Shown piece after piece: positions 23,070 to 30,474 of a DNA stretch of 64,000 nucleotides; the stretch's first letter is position 1, and every line of letters begins with the position of its first letter. The position numbers and the translations under genes were made by a program. The stretch spans positions 4,650,001 to 4,714,000 of the forward strand of contig NZ_CP114065.1 of assembly GCF_027627575.1 (NCBI RefSeq), given 5' to 3'. Source of the stretch: Kribbella sp. CA-293567 (GTDB lineage Bacteria; Actinomycetota; Actinomycetes; Propionibacteriales; Kribbellaceae). The notes below the pieces were generated by a model that ran no database searches, was not told the origin of the DNA, and saw only the letters and a list, made by a program, of their open reading frames with translations.

Positions 23070-24062
23070 TCAGTCTACCTTCTCGCTCTCACCAGTCACA
23101 TCGGTATCCGGCCTGATGTCGATCCGCCAGCCCGTCAGCCGGGCCGCGAGGCGCGCGTTCTGCCCCTCCTTGCCGATCGCCAGCGACAGCTGGTAGTCCG
23201 GTACGACGACCCGCGCGGCGCGCGCGGCGGCGTCCATCACCTCGACCGAGGAGACCTGGGCCGGCGACAGCGCGTTGCCGACGAAGGTCGCCGGGTCGTC
23301 GCTGTGATCGATGATGTCGATCTTCTCGCCGTGCAGCTCGTGCATGATGTTGCGCACCCGCTGCCCCATCGGGCCGATGCACGCGCCCTTGCCGTTCACG
23401 GACGGGTTCAGCGTCCGGACCGCGATCTTGGTCCGGTGCCCGGCCTCCCGCGCGATCGCGGTGATCTCGACGGTGCCGTCGGCGATCTCCGGTACCTCGA
23501 GCGCGAACAGCTTCTTGACCAGGTTCGGGTGGGTCCGGGAGACGGTGATCTGCGGGCCCTTGAAGCCCTTGCGGACCCCGACCACGTAGACCCGCAGCCG
23601 GGAGCCGTGCTCGTACTTCTCCCCCGGCACCTGCTCCGGGGCCGGCAGTACGGCCTCGATCTTGCCCAGGTCGATCATCACCGAGCGCGGGTCGCGGCCC
23701 TGCTGGACGACGCCGGACAGGATGTCGCCCTCCTTGCCGGCGAACTCGCCGTACCGGACGTCGTCCTCGGCGTCGCGCAGGCGCTGCAGGATGACCTGCT
23801 TGGCGGTGGTGGCCGCGATCCGGCCGAAGTCGGCGGGCGTGTCGTCGAACTCACGCGCCACCGTGCCGTCCTCGGCCAGCTCCCTGGCCATCACGCTGAC
23901 GTGCCCGGTCTTGCGGTCGAGCTCGACCCGGGCCTGCTGCTGGGCGCCCTCGGTCCGGTGGTAGGCCACCAGCAGCGCCTGCTCGATCGCCTCCACGACG
24001 ATCTCGAAGGCGATGTCCTTCTCGCGCTCCAGGGCCCGCAGTACGGCCATGTCGATGTCCAT
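23070..24062 (-). CDS. nusA: Transcription termination/antitermination protein NusA
   Basis: Binds RNA polymerase and nascent RNA and modulates pausing, termination and antitermination. The 330-aa protein has the N-terminal polymerase-binding domain (residues 1-105), an S1 domain (about 110-180, [21 protein letters not shown]), then two KH domains with [14 protein letters not shown] and [19 protein letters not shown]. It lacks C-terminal acidic repeats, as usual outside gamma-proteobacteria. The ATG overlaps the rimP stop (TGATG). Confidence 0.97.
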   Translation of the reverse strand: MDIDMAVLRALEREKDIAFEIVVEAIEQALLVAYHRTEGAQQQARVELDRKTGHVSVMARELAEDGTVAREFDDTPADFGRIAATTAKQVILQRLRDAEDDVRYGEFAGKEGDILSGVVQQGRDPRSVMIDLGKIEAVLPAPEQVPGEKYEHGSRLRVYVVGVRKGFKGPQITVSRTHPNLVKKLFALEVPEIADGTVEITAIAREAGHRTKIAVRTLNPSVNGKGACIGPMGQRVRNIMHELHGEKIDIIDHSDDPATFVGNALSPAQVSSVEVMDAAARAARVVVPDYQLSLAIGKEGQNARLAARLTGWRIDIRPDTDVTGESEKVD

Positions 24063-24574
24063 CAGTTCTCCTCCGTGCCGTCAGCGGCAGGTTCGTCGTT
24101 GCCGGCAGGCCGGTTGAACTCGATCTGGATCTTGGCCTTGGTGATGTCGGCGAACGCGATCGTCCGCGGCCGGCCCTTCACGTCCAGCTCGGCGCCCTCG
24201 TCGGTGACGGACGTGATCCGGCCGTTCACCTTGCCGCCGGCCACCAGGGTGACCTCGACCAGCCGGGTCACGTTGCGGCGCCAGTGCCGCGGCAGCGTCA
24301 GCGGCCGGTCCACACCGGGGCTGGAGACCTCCAGCGTGTACGCCGTGTTGCCCATCACCTCGTCGGCGTCGAGCGCCTTGGAGATCGCCCGGGTCACCTC
24401 GGCGACGTCGTCCAGGTTGATCCCGCCGTCGCGGTCGATCAGCACGCGCAGCAGCCGCTTCTTACCGATCGGCGTGACATCGGACTCCTCCAGGTCGCAG
24501 CCGAACTGGGACACGATCGGCTGGAGGAACTTCACGAGGCTGTCGGGGTCCGAGTGGTCAATTCTCCGGCTCAC
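24062..24574 (-). CDS. rimP: Ribosome maturation factor RimP
   Basis: Needed for 30S subunit maturation. From the GTG at 24574 the protein is 170 aa, with [41 protein letters not shown]-type core segments such as [16 protein letters not shown] and [15 protein letters not shown] longer open frame to 24718 is unconserved. It is the first gene of the rimP-nusA-ylxR-infB unit and is divergent from a lipoprotein gene. Confidence 0.93.
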   Translation of the reverse strand: MSRRIDHSDPDSLVKFLQPIVSQFGCDLEESDVTPIGKKRLLRVLIDRDGGINLDDVAEVTRAISKALDADEVMGNTAYTLEVSSPGVDRPLTLPRHWRRNVTRLVEVTLVAGGKVNGRITSVTDEGAELDVKGRPRTIAFADITKAKIQIEFNRPAGNDEPAADGTEEN

Positions 24575-24693
24575 AGGTGGACCTGCCTCTCTGCAGTTGT
24601 GTACGCCTGTCGCACCCCGGCGATTCGGCCGAGGGGCAGTGGTCCACCTTATCCGGCCCGGTGGAGTGTCCCAGCACGCGCCTCCGATCGGGA

Positions 24694-24699
24694 TAGGGT
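24694..24699 (+). promoter_or_regulatory. Candidate -10 box for a leaderless lipoprotein transcript
   Basis: TAGGGT ending 7 bp before the GTG at 24707, so transcription would start at or next to the start codon. No ribosome-binding site is visible in front of that GTG, which fits a leaderless mRNA. No clear -35 was found. Confidence 0.4.
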
Positions 24700-24706
24700 T
24701 TCGGCC

Positions 24707-25297
24707 GTGCCGAACCATCCTGAGCCCCCTGGCCGCCTCGCGGCGGCGCTGGTCGGACGTCGCGCCACACTGCGGGCGGCGGCGCTGTCAGCCGGAGCCG
24801 CGGTCCTGCTGGCCGGCTGCAAGGACGACCCGGCTCAGCCAGGACCGGGAGCCACCGGTACGGCGGGCGGCGGCACCAAAGGCCCGGACGGCGCCACCCA
24901 GCCGGAGCCGAGCACCGACCCCGCAGTGGTCGCTGCGATCTCCACTGCAGCCGGTCAGGCGGCTCAGGCAGCTCAACGCCTCACCGCGGCGAGCAAGGCC
25001 TACCCCGCGCTCAGCGCCCAGCTCACCACCGCAGCGAAGTACCACGCCCAGCATCTCGCGAAGCTCAACGAGCTGTCCGGTGTCGCTCCGGCTGCCGTCG
25101 GGAAGTTGCCGGCCCTGCCGAAGAGCTCCGCGGCAGCTCTCGCCGACCTGGCCGGCCGGGAGCAGAAGCTCTCGGTGGCCCATGCCGCCGCCGCGGCGAA
25201 GCTGTCCGGCGTACCGGCGCGTCTGCTGGCCATGGTCGCCGCGTCCGAGATCCAGCTGGCCTCCTTCTTGACCGTCAAGAAGGAGGCCGGTCGATGA
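24707..25297 (+). CDS. Lipoprotein, function unknown (helical, next to DUF4439)
   Basis: Predicted membrane-anchored lipoprotein of 196 aa. The N-terminus has basic residues, a hydrophobic Ala-rich stretch and a lipobox LLAGC, then a Gly/Thr/Pro-rich linker. The remainder (about 75-196) is Ala-rich helical sequence resembling half of a ferritin-like bundle. The gene overlaps the downstream DUF4439 gene by four bases (ATGA), so the two products probably act together. I do not recognise a specific function. Confidence 0.8.
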   Translation: MPNHPEPPGRLAAALVGRRATLRAAALSAGAAVLLAGCKDDPAQPGPGATGTAGGGTKGPDGATQPEPSTDPAVVAAISTAAGQAAQAAQRLTAASKAYPALSAQLTTAAKYHAQHLAKLNELSGVAPAAVGKLPALPKSSAAALADLAGREQKLSVAHAAAAAKLSGVPARLLAMVAASEIQLASFLTVKKEAGR

Positions 25298-25704
25298 GCC
25301 AGGTTCAAACGCTCCAATCAGCCCTGGCCGGTGAGCACGCCGCCCAGTACGGCGTGGGCGTCGCGGGCGGCAAGCTGACCGGCGCCAAGGCACGAGCCGC
25401 GGAGTCGCTCTACGAGGAGCACCGCAGGCGGCGGGACAAGCTCACCGACCTGCTGACCGCCGCCGGCGAGAAGCCGGTCGCCGCGGCACCGGCGTACGAC
25501 CTGCCGCTCGCAGTGACGAACGCAGTGTCGGCAACGTCACTGATCCTGCAGATCGAGCGACGGCTGGCCGCCGTCTACGGCGACCTGGTCGAGAACGCCG
25601 AACAGGATCCGGTCCGCGCGCTGGCCGTCGAGTACCTGCTGGCGGTCGCCGCGACCCAGGTCCGCTGGGGTGGCGGGCCGGCCGCTTTTCCCGGCGCGAA
25701 CTGA
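25294..25704 (+). CDS. DUF4439 ferritin-like domain protein
   Basis: Cytosolic 136-aa helical protein of the DUF4439 (ferritin-like) family. Features are LQSALAGEHAAQYGVGV with the conserved E-H-A-A-Q-Y, the YEEHRRRRDKL segment, and a C-terminal LAVEYLLAVAATQVRW helix. Glu/His positions resemble those that bind metal in ferritin-like folds, but no diiron site is established for this family. It is translationally coupled to the upstream lipoprotein gene. Confidence 0.85.
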   Translation: MSQVQTLQSALAGEHAAQYGVGVAGGKLTGAKARAAESLYEEHRRRRDKLTDLLTAAGEKPVAAAPAYDLPLAVTNAVSATSLILQIERRLAAVYGDLVENAEQDPVRALAVEYLLAVAATQVRWGGGPAAFPGAN

Positions 25705-25828
25705 GCCGATCCGGTATGAACCGGTAGCCCACCGTGTGCGGCCGGGCACTTAATGGCGCGAAATCGAGTAGATAACGAATAATTTCCGGCGCGGTTACGG
25801 GTGATCTGGAATTCGTTGCGTACATCCC

Positions 25829-25857
25829 TTTACTCAGAGCGCTACCTTCCATATATT
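25829..25857 (+). promoter_or_regulatory. Candidate sigma70-type promoter of the hydrazine-type gene cluster
   Basis: TTTACT at 25829-25834, a 17-bp spacer, and TATATT at 25852-25857, close to the TTGACA/TATAAT consensus. It lies in the most AT-rich stretch of the window (about 25750-25860). Transcription would start near 25864, leaving a long leader before the cupin gene. Confidence 0.6.
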
Positions 25858-25863
25858 TCCGGT

Positions 25864-26032
25864 CACGGAGACTGGGGGGTCGCCGGGGTAATCACCTTCA
25901 CCACAAGGGCTTTCGCCGCTGTGGTCCGTCGGTGATGATCCAAGGCTGAAGCAAATGTCCGGTCCGTACTTTCCTTTGTTTCAAACAACTTCTTGAGCCG
26001 CGCCCTGGGCCGGCTACGGAGGGTAGTGAAGC
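25864..26032 (+). promoter_or_regulatory. Long 5' leader of the biosynthetic operon
   Basis: About 169 nt between the predicted transcription start and the first start codon. It contains nested complementary segments (ATCACC near 25892 with GGTGAT near 25931, and ACCACA near 25900 with TGTGGT near 25919) that could form an interrupted stem-loop. It ends in GGAGGG upstream of the ATG. No known riboswitch class was recognised; a regulatory role is a guess from length and structure. Confidence 0.35.
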
Positions 26033-26371
26033 ATGCGTACATTCGACCTGATCACCGGCGAGAGCCTCTTCGTGAAAGACCTTCGCGTGGTCCGCTGGGA
26101 GCAGTACGAGCTGGATCGGCAGATGCCGTTCCAGGCGATGTGGTACTCCGTCCCACCCGGTTCGGAGAGCCCGCTCGACACCCACCCCGAGCTCGAGCTG
26201 TCGATCGTCGTTGCCGGCACCGCCCATGTACTTGCGGGCGGCACCGAACACGAGATCAAGCACGGCAACGCCTTCTTACTGAGCAGTACCGAGAGCCACG
26301 TGGTGCAGAACCGCTCCGCCGACCAGGAGCTGACCATCTTCAGCGCCTACTGGATGCCGACCGATGGGTGA
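26033..26371 (+). CDS. Cupin protein, hydrazine-forming partner (predicted)
   Basis: Small single-domain cupin of 112 aa. Cupin motif 1 includes PPGSESPLDTHPELE, with candidate metal ligands His51, Glu53 and Glu55. Motif 2 includes GNAFLLSSTESHV with His89. It overlaps the MetRS-like gene by 8 bp. In s56-p1-type pathways one protein carries both a cupin and a MetRS-like domain and joins N6-hydroxylysine to an amino acid through an N-N bond; here I infer that the cupin half is a separate subunit. GGAGGG precedes the ATG. The cupin fold is clear; the specific role rests on its neighbours. Confidence 0.85.
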   Translation: MRTFDLITGESLFVKDLRVVRWEQYELDRQMPFQAMWYSVPPGSESPLDTHPELELSIVVAGTAHVLAGGTEHEIKHGNAFLLSSTESHVVQNRSADQELTIFSAYWMPTDG

Positions 26372-27716
26372 ACAGGTCACGGTCGTCACCTTCCCGCAGC
26401 CGACCGCCAACGGACCGCTGCATGTCGGCCACCTCTCCGGGCCGTACATCGCGGCGGACATCGCTGCCCGAGCGGCGCGGGCCCGCGGCGAGCGGGTGGT
26501 GGTGACGAGCGGTCTGGACGTGCACCAGAACTACGTGCTGACCCGGGCCGAGAACGAGAACCTCGAGGTCGGCCCGATGATGGCCGACTTCAAGGCCGAC
26601 ATCCTGAGCACCTACCGGCTGGCCCGGATCGGGTTCGACCGGTTCAGTGACCCGCTCGGCGACGAGCACGCACCGATCGTCCGCAGCCTGATGAACCACC
26701 TCGTTGCCTCCGGCGCCACTCCCCTGCGCGAGCTCACCCTGCACGCGTGCGGGGACTGCGGCCGGACGCTGCACGAGTCCTACCTGACCGGTCTGTGCGG
26801 CGCCTGCCACGCGCCGGCCGCCGGTGGTGCCTGCGAGCAGTGCGGCAGCTTCACCCAGGTCAGCACCATGATCGATCCGGTCTGCGGCCGGTGTGGTGGC
26901 CCGCCGCAACCGTTCCAGGCGACAGTCCCGGTACTGCGGATGGAGGACTACCGCGACGCGTTGACCGAGCTGTGGCTGCGCGCCGAGCTGCCGCCGCAGA
27001 TCCGCGGGCTGATCGGCCGGCAACTCGCGCAAGGTCTGCCGGAGATCCCGCTCGCCTACCCGACCAACTGGGGTATCGAGGGCGACGGCCCGCTGGCCGG
27101 ACTCCGCATCGGCCCGTACTCCGAGGTCGCGCTCACCGACCTCTACAACATCGCCAAGGCCGTCGATCCCGCCGCCGACGACCTGCCCGGCTACCTGGCC
27201 GCGCTCGGCCGGGTGAACCAGCTGTGGCACTTCTTCGGCCTCGACAACGCCTACTGGTACGCCGTCTACTGGCAAGCCATCTGGGCCGCCGCCGGAGTGA
27301 GCCCGCTGCCGCTGTCCGGAACGGTCGTGAACGAGTTCTACACGCTGGACGGATCGAAGTTCTCGACCAGCCGCAACCACGCGATCTGGGCGAACGACAT
27401 GCTGCGCGGTGAGGACGTCGCGATGGTCCGGCTGTTCCTCGCCTGGGACCGGCCCGACCACAGCCAGACCGACTTCACCTGGAAAGCCTTCCGGGCGTTC
27501 GCCGAACGGGTCGGCCCGCTGCTGGACGGCACCCACACCGTGACCGACCCACTGCACCCGTCGCTGGCGGCGGTCGAGCTGGCGCGCGGCGAAGCGGCCC
27601 TGCGGCCGTCGGGGTTCGACCCGGCGCTGGCGGCCCGGAGCCTGATCACTCTCCTCACCGGCGGGGCCCAGACGGGTTCGTTGCGCAGGGCGCTGACCGG
27701 ATCGGGCGAGGAGTAA
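26364..27716 (+). CDS. Methionyl-tRNA-synthetase-like protein, predicted amino-acid-activating subunit of a hydrazine synthetase
   Basis: Class I aminoacyl-tRNA-synthetase-like protein of 450 aa. The HIGH-type motif is PLHVGHL (18-24) and the KMSKS-type motif is KFSTS (332-336). Between them is a MetRS-like connective insert with four CxxC pairs (Cys129/132, 145/148, 157/160, 174/177), probably two zinc knuckles. It is shorter than housekeeping MetRS and its C-terminal part after about 345 is small, so an anticodon-binding domain seems reduced or absent. By analogy with the MetRS-like domain of Spb38-type proteins it should activate an amino acid, probably glycine, with ATP for transfer to N6-hydroxylysine. 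This is inference from family and context. Confidence 0.85.
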   Translation: MGEQVTVVTFPQPTANGPLHVGHLSGPYIAADIAARAARARGERVVVTSGLDVHQNYVLTRAENENLEVGPMMADFKADILSTYRLARIGFDRFSDPLGDEHAPIVRSLMNHLVASGATPLRELTLHACGDCGRTLHESYLTGLCGACHAPAAGGACEQCGSFTQVSTMIDPVCGRCGGPPQPFQATVPVLRMEDYRDALTELWLRAELPPQIRGLIGRQLAQGLPEIPLAYPTNWGIEGDGPLAGLRIGPYSEVALTDLYNIAKAVDPAADDLPGYLAALGRVNQLWHFFGLDNAYWYAVYWQAIWAAAGVSPLPLSGTVVNEFYTLDGSKFSTSRNHAIWANDMLRGEDVAMVRLFLAWDRPDHSQTDFTWKAFRAFAERVGPLLDGTHTVTDPLHPSLAAVELARGEAALRPSGFDPALAARSLITLLTGGAQTGSLRRALTGSGEE

Positions 27717-27720
27717 CGCC

Positions 27721-30102
27721 GTGCGAGTCTGCGTGATCGGTTCCGGCATCGCCGGCACGCTGCTGGCCTGGCGGCTGAGCGGCTACCCCGGTCTCACGGT
27801 GGACCTCGTGACGGGGTTGCCCGGCGCGGACGCCACTGCCTCCTCAGGCGGCGGCGTCCGCGCCTTCGAGACTCACCCGGTCCAGCGCCGGCTGGCGACC
27901 GAGAGCCTGGCCGAGTTGCTGGAGAGTCCGGCACTGCTCGAGCAGGCGCACTACACCGAGACCGGCTGCACCTACCTGCTCGAGGAGCACGTGGGGTTGG
28001 CAGCCGCCGTCGCCGAGGTGGAGAACCTCCACCCCGGATCGACGGAGATCGTCGACGGTCAGGACCTGCGGCGCCGTGGTTGGCACGGCCTGCCGGACGG
28101 GACTGTCGGCGTACTGGAGAAGCGGGCCGGATTCATCCGGCCCGACGACCTGCGCAACGCCATCGTCGAGTACCTGGCGCACGGCAAGCGCAGCAACGTC
28201 ATCCCGGGGCCTGTCCTCGGGCTGGTGCCCCACCCCGACGGATCCGTCAGCTGCCGCACTCCCGGCGACAGCTCCCGGTACGACGTCGTGGTGGTGGCTG
28301 CGGGACCTTGGACGCCGGGCCTGCTGGCAGGGAGCTCACTGCCGGCCGAGCCCTACCGGACCAAGGCGATCCAGGTCGCCGTTCACAAGGTCGACGGTGC
28401 ACTGCCGACCATGTTCGTGGACGAGACCAGCGGTTTGTACGGACGGCCGACGGCCGGCGGCGAGCTCCTGCTCGGCGTCGACTCCAACCGTTGGTCCGTT
28501 CCCCCCGGCAGCAGCCGGCCGATCCAGCACCTGGCCGACCAGGCCATCCGGATCGCCGGCGACCGGCTGCCCCACCTGAGGCTGCTGGAGACCGCAAGGA
28601 CGGTCAACGCAGCCGACTGCTACGCCGATCCGCCGGTCCTGACCCTGTGGTCGGTGCTCGGCAGTACACATCGGCTCTTCACTTTCACCGGTGGGTCCGG
28701 CGGCAGCGTGAAAACCGCGCTGGCCGCCAGCCGGACGGCGGCGAGCGACCTGCTCGGGCCCTTGGCCACCGGTGAAGACACCCGTAACACCACTTCGCGG
28801 ACGGAGAACAAGCGCATGACCATCACGGATCGACCCAGCGGCAGCCCGCCCAGGTACCACACGATCGGCATCGGAGCCGGTCCCTCGAACCTCTCCCTGG
28901 CGGCCCTGTACAAGAACGTCACGACCGAGAAGCTCGCCCTGTTCGACTCCCGCCCGGTGGCCGGCTGGCACACGCCGCTGCTCTACCCGGGTGTGCGGAT
29001 GCAGACGGGCTGGATGAAGGACCTGGTGTCGCTGGTCGACCCACGGCACGAGCTGACGTTCCTGAACTACCTGGTCACCTCCGGCCGGCTCTACGCGCTG
29101 ATCAACTCCCAGTTCGACTCGCTCCCCCGGATCGAGTACGAGCGCTACCTGGCTTGGGCCACCGAGAAGCTCGGCGTGGTCAACTTCAGCTCCCGGGTGG
29201 AGACCATCTCGATCACCGACGAGGGCTTCCAGGTCACCGTCGGCGGCGAGCCGGTCGCCGTCTCCGAGCACCTGGTGCTCGGTCTGGGCACCCGGCCGGT
29301 CTGGCCGGAGTACGTCCGTGGACTGCCGCGCGAGCGGGCCTTCATCGCCGACGAGCTCGGCGCCCGGATGCCCGAGCTGGAGGCCCACAAGGCCGAGCCG
29401 ATCGCCGTCGTCGGCGGTGGGCAGACCGGGCTCGAGTGTGTCCTGCGGCTGCTCGGCTCCGGCTTCACCGACATCCGCTGGATCGGCCGGAACCAGTGGT
29501 TCCGCAGCATCGACGACTCGCCGATGGCCAACGAGCTGTACCGGCCGTCGCACATCGAGTTCCTGCAGGGACTCAACCGTGGCAAGCGCCGGGAGATGAT
29601 CGTGGACTCCCGGTACAGCGGCGACGCCATCACCCCTGGTGGGCTCCGGGCGCTCTACCAGGCCAACTACGACGGACTGCTGACGCTGGGCCGGTTCCCG
29701 GTCACGCTGCTGCCGGGCCGGGACGTCACGTCGTCCGAGGAACTGACCGACGGCCTGCTCCGGTTGCGTTGCACGACGCCGGAGACGCCGGAGGAGCACG
29801 ACGTCCGGCACATCGTGGTGGCGGCCGGCCGCGAGCACGTGCAGGCACCGTTCGACGACGACCTGCGGGACCGGATCGACTACGACGACGACGGCGAGAT
29901 GCTGGTCGAGCCGGACTACTCGGTGCGCTGGAAGGGCATGAACGGGCACAAGATCTACTCGTTCAACGCCAGCCGCTACAGCCACGGCCTGACCAACGCC
30001 GGCCTGACCCAGCTGCCGGTCCGGGCCGCGATGGTGCTGAACTCGATGTTCGACCGCGAGATCTACCCGATCTCCGACGAGCTCTGCGCGGTGCAGTGGT
30101 GA
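27721..30102 (+). CDS. Fused glycine-oxidase-like FAD oxidoreductase and lysine N6-monooxygenase
   Basis: A single 793-codon frame encodes two flavoenzymes. Residues 1 to about 350 are a DAO-family oxidase with the FAD motif IGSGIAG (6-12) and a C-terminal FTGGSGGSVKTA segment. After a 20-residue polar linker, residues 366-793 are a complete SidA/IucD-type N-hydroxylase. That domain has GIGAGPSNLSLA (383-394), GWHTPLLYPGVRMQTGWMKD, an NADPH site VVGGGQTGLECV (563-574) and an RYSHGLTNAGLTQ tail. Predicted steps are lysine N6-hydroxylation and oxidative cleavage of the lysine-glycine hydrazine. The ATG at 28816 has GGAG nearby, so separate internal initiation is possible. GTG start, 4 bp after the MetRS-like gene. 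Confidence 0.88.
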   Translation: MRVCVIGSGIAGTLLAWRLSGYPGLTVDLVTGLPGADATASSGGGVRAFETHPVQRRLATESLAELLESPALLEQAHYTETGCTYLLEEHVGLAAAVAEVENLHPGSTEIVDGQDLRRRGWHGLPDGTVGVLEKRAGFIRPDDLRNAIVEYLAHGKRSNVIPGPVLGLVPHPDGSVSCRTPGDSSRYDVVVVAAGPWTPGLLAGSSLPAEPYRTKAIQVAVHKVDGALPTMFVDETSGLYGRPTAGGELLLGVDSNRWSVPPGSSRPIQHLADQAIRIAGDRLPHLRLLETARTVNAADCYADPPVLTLWSVLGSTHRLFTFTGGSGGSVKTALAASRTAASDLLGPLATGEDTRNTTSRTENKRMTITDRPSGSPPRYHTIGIGAGPSNLSLAALYKNVTTEKLALFDSRPVAGWHTPLLYPGVRMQTGWMKDLVSLVDPRHELTFLNYLVTSGRLYALINSQFDSLPRIEYERYLAWATEKLGVVNFSSRVETISITDEGFQVTVGGEPVAVSEHLVLGLGTRPVWPEYVRGLPRERAFIADELGARMPELEAHKAEPIAVVGGGQTGLECVLRLLGSGFTDIRWIGRNQWFRSIDDSPMANELYRPSHIEFLQGLNRGKRREMIVDSRYSGDAITPGGLRALYQANYDGLLTLGRFPVTLLPGRDVTSSEELTDGLLRLRCTTPETPEEHDVRHIVVAAGREHVQAPFDDDLRDRIDYDDDGEMLVEPDYSVRWKGMNGHKIYSFNASRYSHGLTNAGLTQLPVRAAMVLNSMFDREIYPISDELCAVQW

Positions 30103-30473
30103 GCGCCGCGGTACCGGAGCCGCTCACGCCCGACGTGGACGGGGCCTGGTTCCAGCTCGTCGCCGACGAGCCCGGCGCCGAGGTGCCGTACGGGCAGTAC
30201 CACCGCGACGGCGACCTGGTCTGGGCGGAGTTCTACGCGGGTGGCTCGCTGCGCAGCGGGCGACTCGTCGGGCACGTCCAGGACGACGGGTCGTTCGACG
30301 CGGCGTACTGCTTGCTGACGGCAACCGGTGACCTGGTCAGCGGCGAGTGCCACAGCATTCCGGAGTACGACGAACGCGGCCGGCTGCGGATCGCGGACCA
30401 CTTCCGCCGCAGCGACGGCAGCTCCGGCGTCACTTACATCGAGCAGATCCCTGCTCCGGTCAGGGAGGTTTGA
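30099..30473 (+). CDS. Small beta-rich protein often named N-acetylglutamate synthase
   Basis: A 124-aa protein with the pattern VPYGQYHRDGDLVWAEFYAG, SGECHSIPEYDERGRLRI and DHFRRSDGSSGVTYIEQI. This matches a widespread small family that databases often label N-acetylglutamate synthase without biochemical support; it lacks a GNAT acetyl-CoA site. The GTG overlaps the stop of the fused flavoenzyme gene (GTGA), and the ATP-grasp gene starts one base after its stop, so it is fully embedded in the operon. Its role in the pathway is unknown; a binding or cyclase-like function are both possible. Confidence 0.75.
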   Translation: MSAAVPEPLTPDVDGAWFQLVADEPGAEVPYGQYHRDGDLVWAEFYAGGSLRSGRLVGHVQDDGSFDAAYCLLTATGDLVSGECHSIPEYDERGRLRIADHFRRSDGSSGVTYIEQIPAPVREV

Positions 30474-30474
30474 G

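Noticed and set aside
28336-29985. 549-codon minus-strand frame opposite the fused flavoenzyme gene
   Set aside because: Antisense shadow; the plus-strand frame has two complete flavoenzyme domains with intact motifs.
27721-30102. Reading the hydroxylase as part of a siderophore pathway
   Set aside because: SidA/IucD-type enzymes often belong to siderophore clusters, but no IucA/IucC synthetase, NRPS, acetyltransferase or iron uptake gene is nearby, while the cupin, MetRS-like and glycine-oxidase-like genes are.
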